This document shows positions 46,103 to 59,700 of a stretch of 64,000 bases of DNA, piece after piece. The first letter of the stretch is position 1. Each line of letters starts with the position of its first letter. The notes beneath the pieces are model-generated. The model was not told the origin of the DNA and did not search any database. It saw only the letters and a list, made by a program, of their open reading frames with translations. The position numbers and the translations under genes are program-made. Origin of the DNA: Micromussa lordhowensis (lineage: Eukaryota > Cnidaria > Anthozoa > Scleractinia > Lobophylliidae); contig OZ026599.1 in NCBI GenBank assembly GCA_964020085.1, positions 25,421,734-25,485,733 of the forward strand, written 5' to 3'.

Positions 46103-49100
46103 TGCCCCCTTCTTAGCACACAGTCTAGTTTCTGTAACATTGTAGAGACTTAACAAACTCTCCAATAAGATGCAGCATGCAAAGTCTGATAGACTAGAGC
46201 TAGTGAAGTTTGCAGTCTGATGCGTGGATTTTGTACTTTGCTTGCCCACTTAGCAAGAGGACTTTTTGGGGGAAAGCATACAAGGAAGTTTAAATTAGAT
46301 ACACAGTATGTGTAATCTAATCGTTAACCCCTCTGTCACCTACCATATTGAAAGTATCGTTCATTGAGAAACGGCTGACCACTAGTAGCCTATAAATCTC
46401 TTAGGCGTTCCATTTGGAAACGAGAGTGGTGTGAGTTTTTCATCGATTGGCAATTTTAGATCGGAATGCTTAAGAAACACAGACTTGTTTTATATTTTTT
46501 TAACATATTGACTTATTCTTCAACTTTAAGGCCCCTTAGATGTGAAGGTTGCTGCACAACCCGTCAGCTTATCTGCACGAACCCGAACACCTTGATTTAC
46601 AAACTAGAAAAGTTAACAGAGCAGTGATTTCAAGTGAAGATTTTGCTATCCTCCCCCTCTGGAAATTCAGAGCTAAACCCCCCCATACATTTGGAATTCC
46701 TGCGTAACCCCCCTCCCCCCATGCCTCCAGAATTCCAGTCCAAGAACCCCCTGCCCCCCTTCTCTCAGAATTCCAAGATGCCGCCCATTGTAGGGTAATG
46801 GATATTTTTCTGGAATCACCCATTGTAACTTTATGTTAATTAAATGATGCTATAGTTTGATACGTCTTGGGGACTAGTGTGAGAATTATTTTCGGCGTTC
46901 CCAAATGGCTAGCTTGAAAAATGGTTTTCTCTGCACCCTGGAGATGTTTAAGATCAAAAGAAATTCTGGTCCTGTTTAAATCTAAACAGAAATTCATGAG
47001 CTCATACATGTATTTAGTAGTTTTTATTATTTGTAACATTTTTATGTCACTCTGAGCTTTTGGAGGTGGGAGAGGGGAGGGGCCTCATGTGCCACTATGG
47101 AATAGCGGAATTGAATGAGTGAGAGGGGGGTGGTGTATTTCCAGGGGCCTGAACATGAAATATATGAATCTTTATATCAGTTCTTGATATACCAAACCAC
47201 AATCCAAGTAAATCACATGAGTAGAGCGGTATGTAGCGTAAAATCGAACTCAACAAGAATTGGTGACGTTAACATGAACAGAGTTTATTGTAGAGATAAA
47301 TATCCTAGTACAATGTTACTAAACTCAATTGAAGAGTGAAGGTAGTCGAAAGGCCGCGAGGAAAAAAAGTCGGTTCGAACTGAAATACGAGAACGAAAAT
47401 AGAACTTAAATCAACTAATAGTTATGCGCACACAAATATAAAACGAGACAAATTACAAGACTAATACGCGATAACGCAAATGATAAAAGGATAAATCTAC
47501 TTATACTACTAATAGCATATAAAATAGCAAAAGCGATAAAAACTAACGGTGTCAAGATACGCTCAATCTTGGAATAGTTTAATTAATAGTCCTTGGTAAA
47601 GCTTGGTAACAAATTGAAAACAAGTGATATACTGTAGAATAAATATAACTGAACAACAAGGTAGAAGTAACACGTGTCAGCAGACAGTGTTCCGAGCATG
47701 CAATCAACTCAGTATTTTTTTAACATATTGACTTATTCTTCAACTTTAAGGCCCCTTAGATGTGAAGGTTGCTGCACAACCCGTCAGCTTATCTGCACGA
47801 ACCCGAACACCTTGATTTACAAACTAGAAAAGTTAACAGAGCAGTGATTTCAAGTGAAGATTTTGCTATCCTCCCCCTCTGGAAATTCAGAGCTAAACCC
47901 CCCCATACATTTGGAATTCCTGCGTAACCCCCCTCCCCCCATGCCTCCAGAATTCCAGTCCAAGAACCCCCTGCCCCCCTTCTCTCAGAATTCCAAGATG
48001 CCGCCCATTGTAGGGTAATGGATATTTTTCTGGAATCACCCATTGTAACTTTATGTTAATTAAATGATGCTATAGTTTGATACGTCTTGGGGACTAGTGT
48101 GAGAATTATTTTCGGCGTTCCCAAATGGCTAGCTTGAAAAATGGTTTTCTCTGCACCCTGGAGATGTTTAAGATCAAAAGAAATTCTGGTCCTGTTTAAA
48201 TCTAAACAGAAATTCATGAGCTCATACATGTATTTAGTAGTTTTTATTATTTGTAACATTTTTATGTCACTCTGAGCTTTTGGAGGTGGGAGAGGGGAGG
48301 GGCCTCATGTGCCACTATGGAATAGCGGAATTGAATGAGTGAGAGGGGGGTGGTGTATTTCCAGGGGCCTGAACATGAAATATATGAATCTTTATATCAG
48401 TTCTTGATATACCAAACCACAATCCAAGTAAATCACATGAGTAGAGCGGTATGTAGCGTAAAATCGAACTCAACAAGAATTGGTGACGTTAACATGAACA
48501 GAGTTTATTGTAGAGATAAATATCCTAGTACAATGTTACTAAACTCAATTGAAGAGTGAAGGTAGTCGAAAGGCCGCGAGGAAAAAAAGTCGGTTCGAAC
48601 TGAAATACGAGAACGAAAATAGAACTTAAATCAACTAATAGTTATGCGCACACAAATATAAAACGAGACAAATTACAAGACTAATACGCGATAACGCAAA
48701 TGATAAAAGGATAAATCTACTTATACTACTAATAGCATATAAAATAGCAAAAGCGATAAAAACTAACGGTGTCAAGATACGCTCAATCTTGGAATAGTTT
48801 AATTAATAGTCCTTGGTAAAGCTTGGTAACAAATTGAAAACAAGTGATATACTGTAGAATAAATATAACTGAACAACAAGGTAGAAGTAACACGTGTCAG
48901 CAGACAGTGTTCCGAGCATGCAATCAACTCAGTAACGTTACCTACAGGTACATATAATCTCAGCGGTAACAGAAATGAATAGAAGATGAAAAACAAAACT
49001 AAACAAAGTAATAGAAATGGTACTCACTTTGGTAAGGACACACCAAACTTGACTTGACGATAAGAACTAGTGTAGATAGATGATGGCTGAAGAGCCAGGC

Positions 49101-52100
49101 AGAGAGTTGCTATCACGGTAGCGTCTACACTTGAACTGAACTTATTCAATAGATAGCTCACTTTTATACCTATGGAAACGTGCTCGATAAAAGTAGCGGC
49201 TCTTTTAAGTTTGTTAAAGGAAATAACAGCCTACGGTTTGGCACCCACAAAGATCATCACTACACTAATTTATTGGCATAACAACTATCTTGGCAATATT
49301 ATAGGAATGACGACATGTTCCTAAAAACATCACGTTTCAAAACCAACACTCAGTGATGCAGTGATTCAAGGTGCCGAAGCAAAATACAGACTTGTAGTGA
49401 TATCAATCATGTGAAGAATACATGTAGGTGTTATGTAAAAGCCTGTTCCAGGCATCCGATAGGAGTAAATTAAGGAGTGAAAGAACTCATATGAACATTT
49501 TCAAAAAGAGCTCTTTCCAGTATATCAGACTGTTGTACCTCCTGATTCAGGTCAATTGTTTTTTCAACCTTTTTATTTTAATTCTTGCATTTTGAGTAAA
49601 ACAAAATTGTCTCTTTTCCACTTCCTCATCAGATATTTAACTTTCCTCCATTTATCTCCAGTAGTTAAAAAAGAAAACAAGCACATCTTCCGTATGTTAA
49701 AAAAAACAGGGGATTCATACCTTCTCCAGGAAAACAAAAGTATCAAGTTACCAAATTGGCATGAAAAGTGAAATTGTCACATTTAATGAATTTAAAAATT
49801 ATGAGCGGAAATGACGTAAAACACCAGAGTAAACAGTAATTGTAAGTTAATACTGTACACACATGAAACAAGCACACTGCTAAGATTATTTCTTATCAAG
49901 GTTTCTGTCCTTTCATATTCTGCAAGGGAGTGGAGTGATCTGTGCAGGGGATCTGGGACCTACTATGCCAGAGCTATCAATTGCATTCTGCACTATCTGA
50001 GATTGTCTCACTAGTTTGTATTTCTTGTAACAGAATGGCTCTGACCCTCTTGGTTTGACAAAGGATTCCTCATCAAGCTCAACCCCTACAAAATCACAAG
50101 GAAAGGTAAAGTGGCATTCCTTTATCCTTAAAGGGGCTACGTCACGGTATTTTGAGCTATTTCTACCATCAACAAAATTACCTCTAAATTCAAGGAAACC
50201 CGAAAATAATACTTTACAAAGATAGAAAAACACTAAAGAGATAATAATAAATCATAAAGGAACAAAGATGGTTAAGGATGGAGAAGATTGACACGGATTA
50301 TAAACAACAAAATTGAAAAATTTAGGCTAACTTTTTCAAACCGTTTAACCGTGATGCAGCTCCTTTTTTAAGTTATGAGAACACAGAAAACAGATAAAAG
50401 TCTTGTGAGTCTGAATAAAAATGTCAGCTTGATAAATGATAATTCCAGTCAAGCTACATATATTTCAAAACGCAAGACTACAAGATTAGTTAACCATTAG
50501 GTTGAAAGCATGGCTTAGTTAGGAATCTAAGTATACTTTGTTTACTGGCCCACCGGGCAAGTGGATTTTAATGTTGTTTCCTGCCGTAGTGTTCAAGGGA
50601 CTAGCCATACCACAATTCAAGCTGTTTCATGACTTGTGAGTGACAGTAGTTGGTGGTACTTCAGTCAATCACAGTGAACCTAGAATATAATGCAGTTTGG
50701 TTGAATCCCGCAAAATAGTTTTGATTGAGCACTCTGACGCAGCAATGGGATAACTGTGAATTGAAAATGAGGAGGAATACAATACAGCTCTCTTTGCCTC
50801 TTTCTTTTCGTCATTTTCCATCACTGCTGGATTCTGCTGCTCATACATGTAGTTTTGACTTGTCTCAGTCCCCTTTATTTTTCCCAGTTATAAATTTGGA
50901 ACAGCATTGCAATGAACCTACGAGTATGAGAGAACTTGCATGTACATGTAGTACTTTTGTGTAATATCGGTATAATTGATTTCTTGTTGTGATCTTGTGT
51001 TCACAGCTTGAGTCACTTCCTAAAGAAGAGCTCGTCAAGTATGTTAAGAAGCAGCTTGCTCTGTTAAAGCAAACTAAAGCAAAATCCGAAGGTACATGTA
51101 CAATTAAGTAGTTCCGTTATGAGATTTTTTCCATAATTATTTGCTGTACATCTACAGTGTAGTACTATGTAGAATTAATGAAAAACGTGCAATTGGGCAT
51201 GTTGATGTTTAGAATTAACATCACAACTGGAAGAAGAAAAGAATGAAGTTCAAAGATTGGAAAGTGAAAAAAGAGAGTGGTTATCAAGAGGGGTGCATGC
51301 AGAGTTTGAGAAAAAAGACAAGGTACGTACATGTTTAGAATACAGTATATTTTTCTTTTTACTCTGAGATAACTTTAAATGTTTGGTTATGTTCAGTTTC
51401 GTCTTGCATATTCTCTATAGTTACATGTGCAGGGTTTTCTAAATAAGCCAGCACCCAACAAAAGTCACGGGCTGCTTCAAGCATTTGCTCCAGATACTTT
51501 TTGTCACATTAATAACATGCATAATAATCCTGATCTGATCTTTGGACAGGTAAACAAATAACCAGTGTGGCTATTTTATATAATTATATTGACTGATCTT
51601 CTGTTATGTCCTGTGAGACATGACTTGATCCAAGGGATCCATAAGCTATCAGCTGTACTTGTACATGTATGTCAAGGATAGTATCTCTCCCGATCCCAAC
51701 AAAAAACACACACTCAGAGAAATGCGTGTCTGAAAATGATTTGCAAGTTTTTGTTTGCAAACCTATTAACTAAAGTTAATATTATTAACAAAAGTTAATG
51801 TTATTAACAAAAGTTAATATTATTAACCTGGTGCAAAATGCAAGATCTTTTTCTTTGAGACGATTGGTTTACTCTGTTTAGTAATGGTTGTAGCGCGCAA
51901 ACAGATGGGCAATTATTATATTTAAACACATGGTACACTTAAATAATTTATTACAGGTGAGGACACCTTTGCCAAACATTTGTGTTTTCTAAAATTCTAA
52001 ATTAAAAACCTTGAACTAGTAAGTCATAAGCTAAGGAAAATCTTAACGTGTAGAATATAAATTGTTGTTGTTGCCACCCTTTAATTAATCAGATTTTAAA

Positions 52101-53651
52101 GAAAAATAGAGAGTTAAAAATGGCAGCTGAACTTGGAAGAAAGATGCTTGAGGAAAATGATGGTTTGCGGGGAATGTACAGTGAGCTGGAACATGAGCAT
52201 GAAAAGACAGTTAAAGTAAGAAAACTTAAATTGAAATTCAACATTTAATTACCCTAATTTAATTAATTTAAAAAATTAATTAAAATAATTAATTTAGTTG
52301 GATAGTAAGCTTATTACATATTTAAGCCATTGACTCCTGTGCCGCCCGTGACCACCCATACGAAAAACCCCTCCAATTTTCTGTGCCGCCTGTAACTGCC
52401 CAAAAAAAAGCATGTGGGGACAATTGCCTCTACTACTTTCCCTGAAGACGTTTTGGTTCTCTTATTGTTCTATTGTTCTTGAGGACAAATGAACCAATCA
52501 GAATCAACTTACTGAGTATATTTTTAGAGGACTTTAGGGGTGCGCTTGAAAAGTGCAGGTAATCATGGCGTGTTGCGAGCCAAATCTATAAACTTCCAAG
52601 GTCTTGTTTTCATTTCTAACACGGAAAAATTACTACTTTGGGACTTAAAATAGAAAGGAAAAATACAAAGCAATGTTAAGGTGTCCTCAGAATGGAAGAT
52701 CAAGGATTACAAAGTCCTCAAACCTTTCTGGTGAAGAATTTTTTTTCCTTCAACCGCTGCGAAAACATGATGCTTTCAAGTGAGTTTTGAATACAGATCG
52801 CAGATTTAAAGCAGCTTCCCTGACTTTAGAAACAAAAATGAAAGTGTACATTTGTCATTTTTACTGCAAACTTTTGGAATGACTGGAAAGGCCACAGCCT
52901 TCAAAATGACTGCAAAAGTGGTTGGCAAAAACGCAAGCACATCTGCAAAATTTTGATCATTTTTTGGCTTTTAAATAGGTTTCTTGAATAGGTTATTGAA
53001 CTTCCTTTTGTATTTCTTTTATTTGGCTCCCTGTATTTGGGAATTTTAGGTTTTAAAAGTAAACAGTATTTTTGCCCGCTGGATTTCTGCATATTTAATT
53101 TACGGCAATGTCCGCAATTTGTTTGTTTAGTTTATTCGCTTTGTTCAAATATATTTTTTGGAGTCTTATTCAGCTATGACAGAACTGCCGAGAAAAGAAC
53201 TATATGGCCACTAATTTAGCATAGTTAAAATACGATTGATCTCAAAATAATTAGCTTGTTTCTGTTGTCCTTTTGACTTACTGTACACCTTTTATCGTTC
53301 TTATAATTTCTTGTTTTCTTATCAGTTTTAAACATCCAGTTGAGTTCTTCTTGTTGATATTAATTTTTAATATTTTGGTCCTCCATTTATTCAACTTTAA
53401 ATAAATGATATCTTGAATTACTGCACATATAGTTTATTTGTAGCTCTCGTGCTCATTCTGAAATGTTACAAAATTGCTGGGAATTTAGGGGTGGGTTATG
53501 TGCAATCTCATGCAGGAGCCAGTGTGTTAGTGGTTAATATAAATATAGATGTGTTCCACCTAGATTAGCCTAGACTTCCTATGGGTTCATCTGTCATTAT
53601 ATTTAAGTTTCTAATTTAATTATTACCATTATTTTCATTTATTTTTTTAAC

Positions 53652-53728
<77 letters not shown>

Positions 53729-56700
53729 TTTGTGCTACACGAAGGCATGGCCCGGTTGTTTGAAGCGATCTCGAGAAGTGATGATGACTATCCATCCTGG
53801 TTTGCTGAGGGAAAAACATCTTTGATACCCAAACCGGGGGAATTCACCAGCGACAATCAGAGACCAATCACTTGTCTAAATACGGCTTATAAGTGGTTTA
53901 CTTCGTGTGTTCTCGGTCCCATGGATCCACATCTGGAAGAGTATGGGCTGATGGAAGGATCGCAGAGAGGTGCAAAAAAGGGGTGTAGTGGAACGGTAGA
54001 TAATTTGTTGATTGATAGGGTGGTGACGTTGGATTGTCAGAGAAGAAGGCGTAACCTGAGTATGGCATGGGTAGATGTGAAGAAGGCATATGATTCGGTA
54101 GATCATGGGTGGTTAGGTGAGATGATGGTGCTGCATAGGTTTCCAAAGTGGCTGTGTAAGGTGATAAGTAATTTGTGTAAGAGTTGGAAGACGAGAATCG
54201 TCGCCAACACGCGGCATGGGTGGGAAGTGTCTGATCCTATTATGTTTAAGAAAGGACTACCACAGGGAGATGCGCTCTGCCCGAGGCTTTTCACGATCTG
54301 CTTGAATCCCGTGGCCTGGAAGATCAGCACCTCCGAGGGATACAAGTTATCTAAACCAATCAGTGCCACAGTGACTGATCTGCTGTATATTGACGATCTT
54401 AAAGTATTCGCAGCTAACGAGACCAAGTTGAACCGAGTGCTAGAATCAACGCAAGTGGCTATGGAAGACATCGGACTACAGTGGAATCCAAGGAAATGTG
54501 CAGTGGTCCATATAATGAGAGGGATCCACTCCCAGGAGAATTTAGGAGGAGATATAGCTGGAGGAAGATTACCATCACTTGAAGAAGGAAAACAGTATAA
54601 GTTTCTTGGTGTTCTTGAGAGCTTAGTCCAGGAAGAGAAAATGGTACTTGAATGTGCAGCAAGGGAGTACCTGCATCGACTGTCGATCATCTGGTCCAGT
54701 CCCCTCTCAGACTTTAACCGGGTGGCGGCTTCTAACCAGTTTGCCTTGCCGGTGTTGGGTTACTTAATGTGGACTCAAAACTGGCCGATAACAGAGTTGA
54801 AGATCCTGGACAGGGAAGTGCGCAAGATCATAGTGGAAAATGGCGGGAAACACCCAGGTGGTTCTACGGCTCTCTTGTACCTCCCGAGGGAACAAGGCGG
54901 AAGAGGTCTACGTGCGGTGGAGATGGAGTATAAAGTGACCAAGGTCAAAGCAGCGATTCGAATGTATGAGAACCAAGACCCGGCGATGAAAATGGTGAGA
55001 GAGTTTGACGAAAGAGCCGAGTCATTCGGCCATAAATCAATAGTGAAAGATGCGGCAAAGTTTGCGGCGGAGTTGGGTGTTGACCTTCATCTTAAACACC
55101 CGGAACCTGTATGTGTTATGAGCAGTGGAGAGGCCACCCCACCGCAATGTGTGAAGGGAGTGCTGAAAGAATGTGTGGAGGAGACTGGAAGTATGAGAGG
55201 GACGTACCGTACGTGGCCTAGAATGGCAGGGGAAGCTGATGAGAGAGAGAAAGGACGATGAACAGCTGTGCACGAACGGTTGTTTCAGCTGGCTGAGTAC
55301 ATGGAGATCATGTCCCACGTATACTATTGCCGGTGCGTTTGAACTGTACGAGCAACTTTTGCCAACAAAGCTCTACACTAGCAAAAAGACTCACACAAGT
55401 TGCTCTGGGGATGTGAAGTGTAGAATATGTGGCCACGCCCAAGAGAGTGTCTCTCATATCCTGTCCGGGTGCACAGCGTTGGCTCAGACCAAGTATTTGT
55501 TCAGACACAACATGGCTCTAAAGGTCCTGTTTTATGAGATCTTACATGACCAGGGTCTTCTCGAGGAAGTACCACCGTGGTACTCGCCAGTAATGCGCAA
55601 GCCGGAGTACAGGTCAGAACAAGTGGAAGCATGGTGGGATGTACCCGTGTATGCGGACCACCAAGAGGTTCGAGCCAACCGTGTAGACGCGAGGATTGTG
55701 GATCATGCAAACAAGAAAGTGTTGACCTTAGAGATGAGCTGCCCTTGGATTAGTAATCGAGAGAAAAAGAGCGAGGAGAAGACGATGAAGTATGGTCCGT
55801 TAAGGTGGGAATTGAAGCAGCAGTATAGAGGTTGCGAGGTGACTCAACATAATATTATCATGGACGTGTTGGGAGGCTGGTCGAGAGAAACCGAAACCTC
55901 AATTCAATCACTGGTAGGACGTAAGGCGAATCAAGTTTTAGAGGCCATGCAAAAGGCAGTCTTGTCGTCATCCCTAAATATAGCGAGAACTTTCAAGGTT
56001 ATGATATGAAGACCTAAGATCAAAGCCTGATTATCAGCCACGAAGAACGAGAGACATTACAGACATTTCTATGCCTAGACTATAGTTTTTAGTCATGTAG
56101 ATATTTTTTTTAATTTTAATTTTTTTTATTTTTATTTTTATTTATTTTTTATTTTATTTTATTTTTTTTTAATTTTTTTAATTTTTATTTTTTACTCCTT
56201 TTAAGTTTCGCTTGTGCGCACAGGTTACGCTTAGCGCCCTGTGTCGCTTTATAACACTGTGCATACAGATAGTTTTACTGCATAATAATAATAATACAAA
56301 GCCAATGAGGCATGTAACACAGAGTTTGCTATAACCATCTGATATCCAACAAGTACAGTGGATTTGTTTTATTATATATGCCTCCATAATATAGTAAAAT
56401 AAAACTAAATAAAATGAAATAAAAATAAAAACACCCCCAAAACTTACGCATATGCTTACCATATTGATAGAACATGGTATAATGGCTCATATACCCTGAT
56501 AGCTAAGCCAGTGAAAACTCTTGAATTATCTAGGGGTTTGATTAAGGGCCAGTCACAGGGCAAATTGACCAGCTGTGAGGACAATAATTATTACACCTCG
56601 CTGGTTTGACCATCTAGCAGAAAGTTTTTCTTACAAAGAAGTTCAGTTTGAATAGTTTTGCCTGCCTGTGAAAATAAGTTGCCTTCCTTCTGAAAATGTT

Positions 56701-59700
56701 AATGAAATCCCTGATTATCCATGATCCAGTTTTTAATTATGTGAATCCAATTAATCATTATTACAGACAACAATAAGGCATATTAATGTCAGAAGTTTAA
56801 GATGATTAAACAAAAGTGTTACAGACCGAAGCTAAATTAAAAATAACACTGACCGTGTTTTGTTGCATACCCTGCAATTACTGCCATGCCTTTCAGCTTT
56901 GGATGTGAGATCTATGGCTGCATTTGGTTCTTGTAGGCTAATAATTTATTATTGTCTTCGTCCATGACCTGCAGCACTTTGTGGCATCAGGATTAATTAA
57001 TACAAATCATGTGAAATATCATTAAAATTTTTCATAACAGTGTAAAGCTTGTTTGAATTGTAAGGTTATTTTTTCAAGTCACTCTGAAGGAATTCTAAAC
57101 TTACGATTGTGGCTAAAAACATTGAAATGCCCTTGAAAAATTAAAATTACAGGTATGATATGAGTAGGGGAAAAATGTCAACTGAAAGTAAAAGTTTCTA
57201 AACCATTTTTTGGGGAATTTTTGGGTAAAGTACACTGTAATATGATGTAATGATTATATTATATGATTGTAAACTGGAATATTGTTGTCACATTTGTGGT
57301 ACATGTAGGAAGTGATTATAGAATCCTTTATTTGTCAAAGGCACTTGGTTAATTCTTGTATGTTCATGTTAAACTCACTTTCTACATGTAGGAGCTTGAA
57401 GAGGAATTATCAACTGTTGTCATGGAGAGAGATGGACTTCAAAAGTCTCTTAGAGTTTTGCAGGAAGAATATCAGAGCATTGCTAAGGAGGCAAAGGTAT
57501 TCTCATGTACAGTGGTCCATGACTTTTCCCCTTAGTAGTAGGCATTATCAGACATAAGTCCATAATTTAGCAAGTTAATAAGAATTTGTTCATTTCTTTA
57601 AACATTTCCTATGATGGCTCTGAAGGCTGATTCTTGAGCGGCAGATGTGATGGCAAGAACCACAGACATAGGCAGAGTCAGTAGGTGTGGGTGTGGCAAG
57701 GGCCCTGGCCTTTTGACGCTCCCTCCTAGTGTCCGCCATGATGTTCAGACACTTTTCTCCCTCACGTAGAGCTTCGATGCAACATGTCTTCCACACACTC
57801 CTGTCACTTGCAAGAGACTCCCACGAATCGACTGAAAGACTGATGGCCTGCATGTCCCTCTTCACCACGTCCTTGAAGAGGAGCTTTGGTCTTCCTACCG
57901 GCCTTTTTCCTTGTATGTAGTTCTCCGTACAAGAGATGCTTGGGAATGCGGCCCTCGTCCATTCGAAATACGTGGCCAGTCCACCGCAGATGCCTCTGGC
58001 AGAGGAGAGTGAATATGGAGGGGATACCTGCTCTCTCTAAGACAGCGCTATTCGTTATGCGGTCCTGCCAGGAGATGGAGAGGATGCGCCGCAAGCAGCG
58101 CAGGTGGAACACATTTAGGCATTTTTCCGTCTTGTTCTATCCGTGGGTGAAGGAAATTGTGGTCCACTTGTCAGCCTGTTTCCAAGCCTAGACCCATGCA
58201 CCCACACAGGACAGGTGGACCATGGCAGGACGGCACCTTATTGGCTGAGGGCTGCCCAGCTTGAAGCGGCTCCCACTGTCAGGAGTGGCCCCTGGCGCCT
58301 GGCCCTACGCCAATCGAGCCCTGGCTTAAAACCGGTAACTGCCACTCCCCGGTTTGAAGTCATGCCAGGCGAGGCCATACAGCATGCTGAAGGTGCCTCT
58401 CCAGTTGCTAAGCCTGGGCAAAGTTAAGAGAACGCTGGTTTGCCCAGCAACAGAATCCCTCTCTCAGTCTCACTAGTCTTATTCAAAGGAAAGGCATGGC
58501 CAGTACATTTGAGACCAGGTCTACTGCAGGAGCTGCCAGCAACTGGATATTATTCACCAGGCTGCCTACGGGGCTTCCACTCCGGTTTTTCTGTCAGGGG
58601 TGACTCCCTTAGCCTTTAGCTGTCCAAAGCCAACCACAAGGCAGTGGGTGCTAAGTAACCCTTAGCAAGGGACCCTGAACAGGTGCTACCATCCCGGGTC
58701 AGGATGGACCTGAGAGCTAAATAGTGACTAAGGGGTTACTCCACCTCTCCCCAAGCTCAGTTGCTCCACACAAAAGAGCCTCACTACCGGGACAGTTTAA
58801 CATCATGACCCAGGACACCTTAGTAATTTACTGTGAATCATGCATCTCATGTTACCTGTGACAATCTCTGTAATGGGAAGCTGGAGATGTGAGATTCATA
58901 GTCACTGTGAGTTGCAGAAAGCAAGAGTTATGGAGTTCTCTCAAGCAATTAATTTTCACTTTACTCGAACAACTAATCACCAATCTACAATGAATCTCCA
59001 TTCCTCCGCAAACAGCTGTGCGGATCCACCACTCATGAAAAAGTCAATGAACAACAGCAACACCCTCTCAGTTTCTTTTATGTTCATTTCTTGAATATTA
59101 ATTAGGTTTTTGAGAACTCAAAACACAGATGTATCCGGGGATAAGCTGCACCCTTGATTTTTGGCTTCAATTTTGTGAAAAAAGTGCGGCTTATACATGG
59201 ACGTTTACGGTAGTATACTTGTTTGTCCTTCAGTTTTGAGCTTGAGTAATATCAAAGTACTCAAAACATAGGCAGTGAAAAACATTTTTATATGAGGTAA
59301 ATTACCGTAATAATTATGGTTAGCTGCTTTTAACCTTGGGTTAGCGTTAACTGGTGTTTGAACAAACTGGCCCAGATTGATTCTTTCTTGGTTGGGATTT
59401 TGCCATGTGGACTGTTTCCATGAAATCAGCATAAACTGTGTATTTTATAATCAAGCTTTTAACCTTGGGTTAGCGTTAACTGGTGTTTGAACAAACTGGC
59501 CCAGATTGATTCTTTCTTGGTTGGGATTTTGCCATGTGGACTGTTTCTATGAAATCAGCATAAACTGTGTATTTTATAATCAAGCATGGCCTGATTACCA
59601 TATAATAAAATACAAACTGTCTTACTAACTGACAGCTTGCTTGAGCCGTACTGGGGAATATTGGCCCTCTGCCATTTTTTGTACAGACCTTGGGGCAATA

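Larger units (their letters stand above)
53729..56298 (+). mobile_element. Non-LTR retrotransposon with restriction-like endonuclease (R4/Dong-like), 5'-truncated
   Basis: A reverse transcriptase frame (53732-55261) and an endonuclease frame (55239-56009) are followed by a T-rich 3' region (56100-56200) and a short GC-bearing end before a small TAA run at 56283-56297. The C-terminal C-H-C zinc motif and PD-(D/E)XK-type endonuclease, together with TAA repeats on both flanks, fit R4-clade elements such as Dong, which prefer TAA repeats. The 5' end is cut inside the reverse transcriptase. It inserted in an intron of the coiled-coil gene, same strand. Confidence 0.8.

Noticed and set aside
46569..48043. 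84-codon minus frames repeated at 46569 and 47789
   Set aside because: Identical because of the tandem duplication; the frame crosses a C-rich low-complexity stretch and shows no domain.
49913..50233. 106-codon minus-strand frame
   Set aside because: Looks transposon-derived, but no domain could be named, so it is mentioned only in the gap description.
54103..54690. 195-codon minus-strand frame
   Set aside because: Antisense shadow of the reverse transcriptase.
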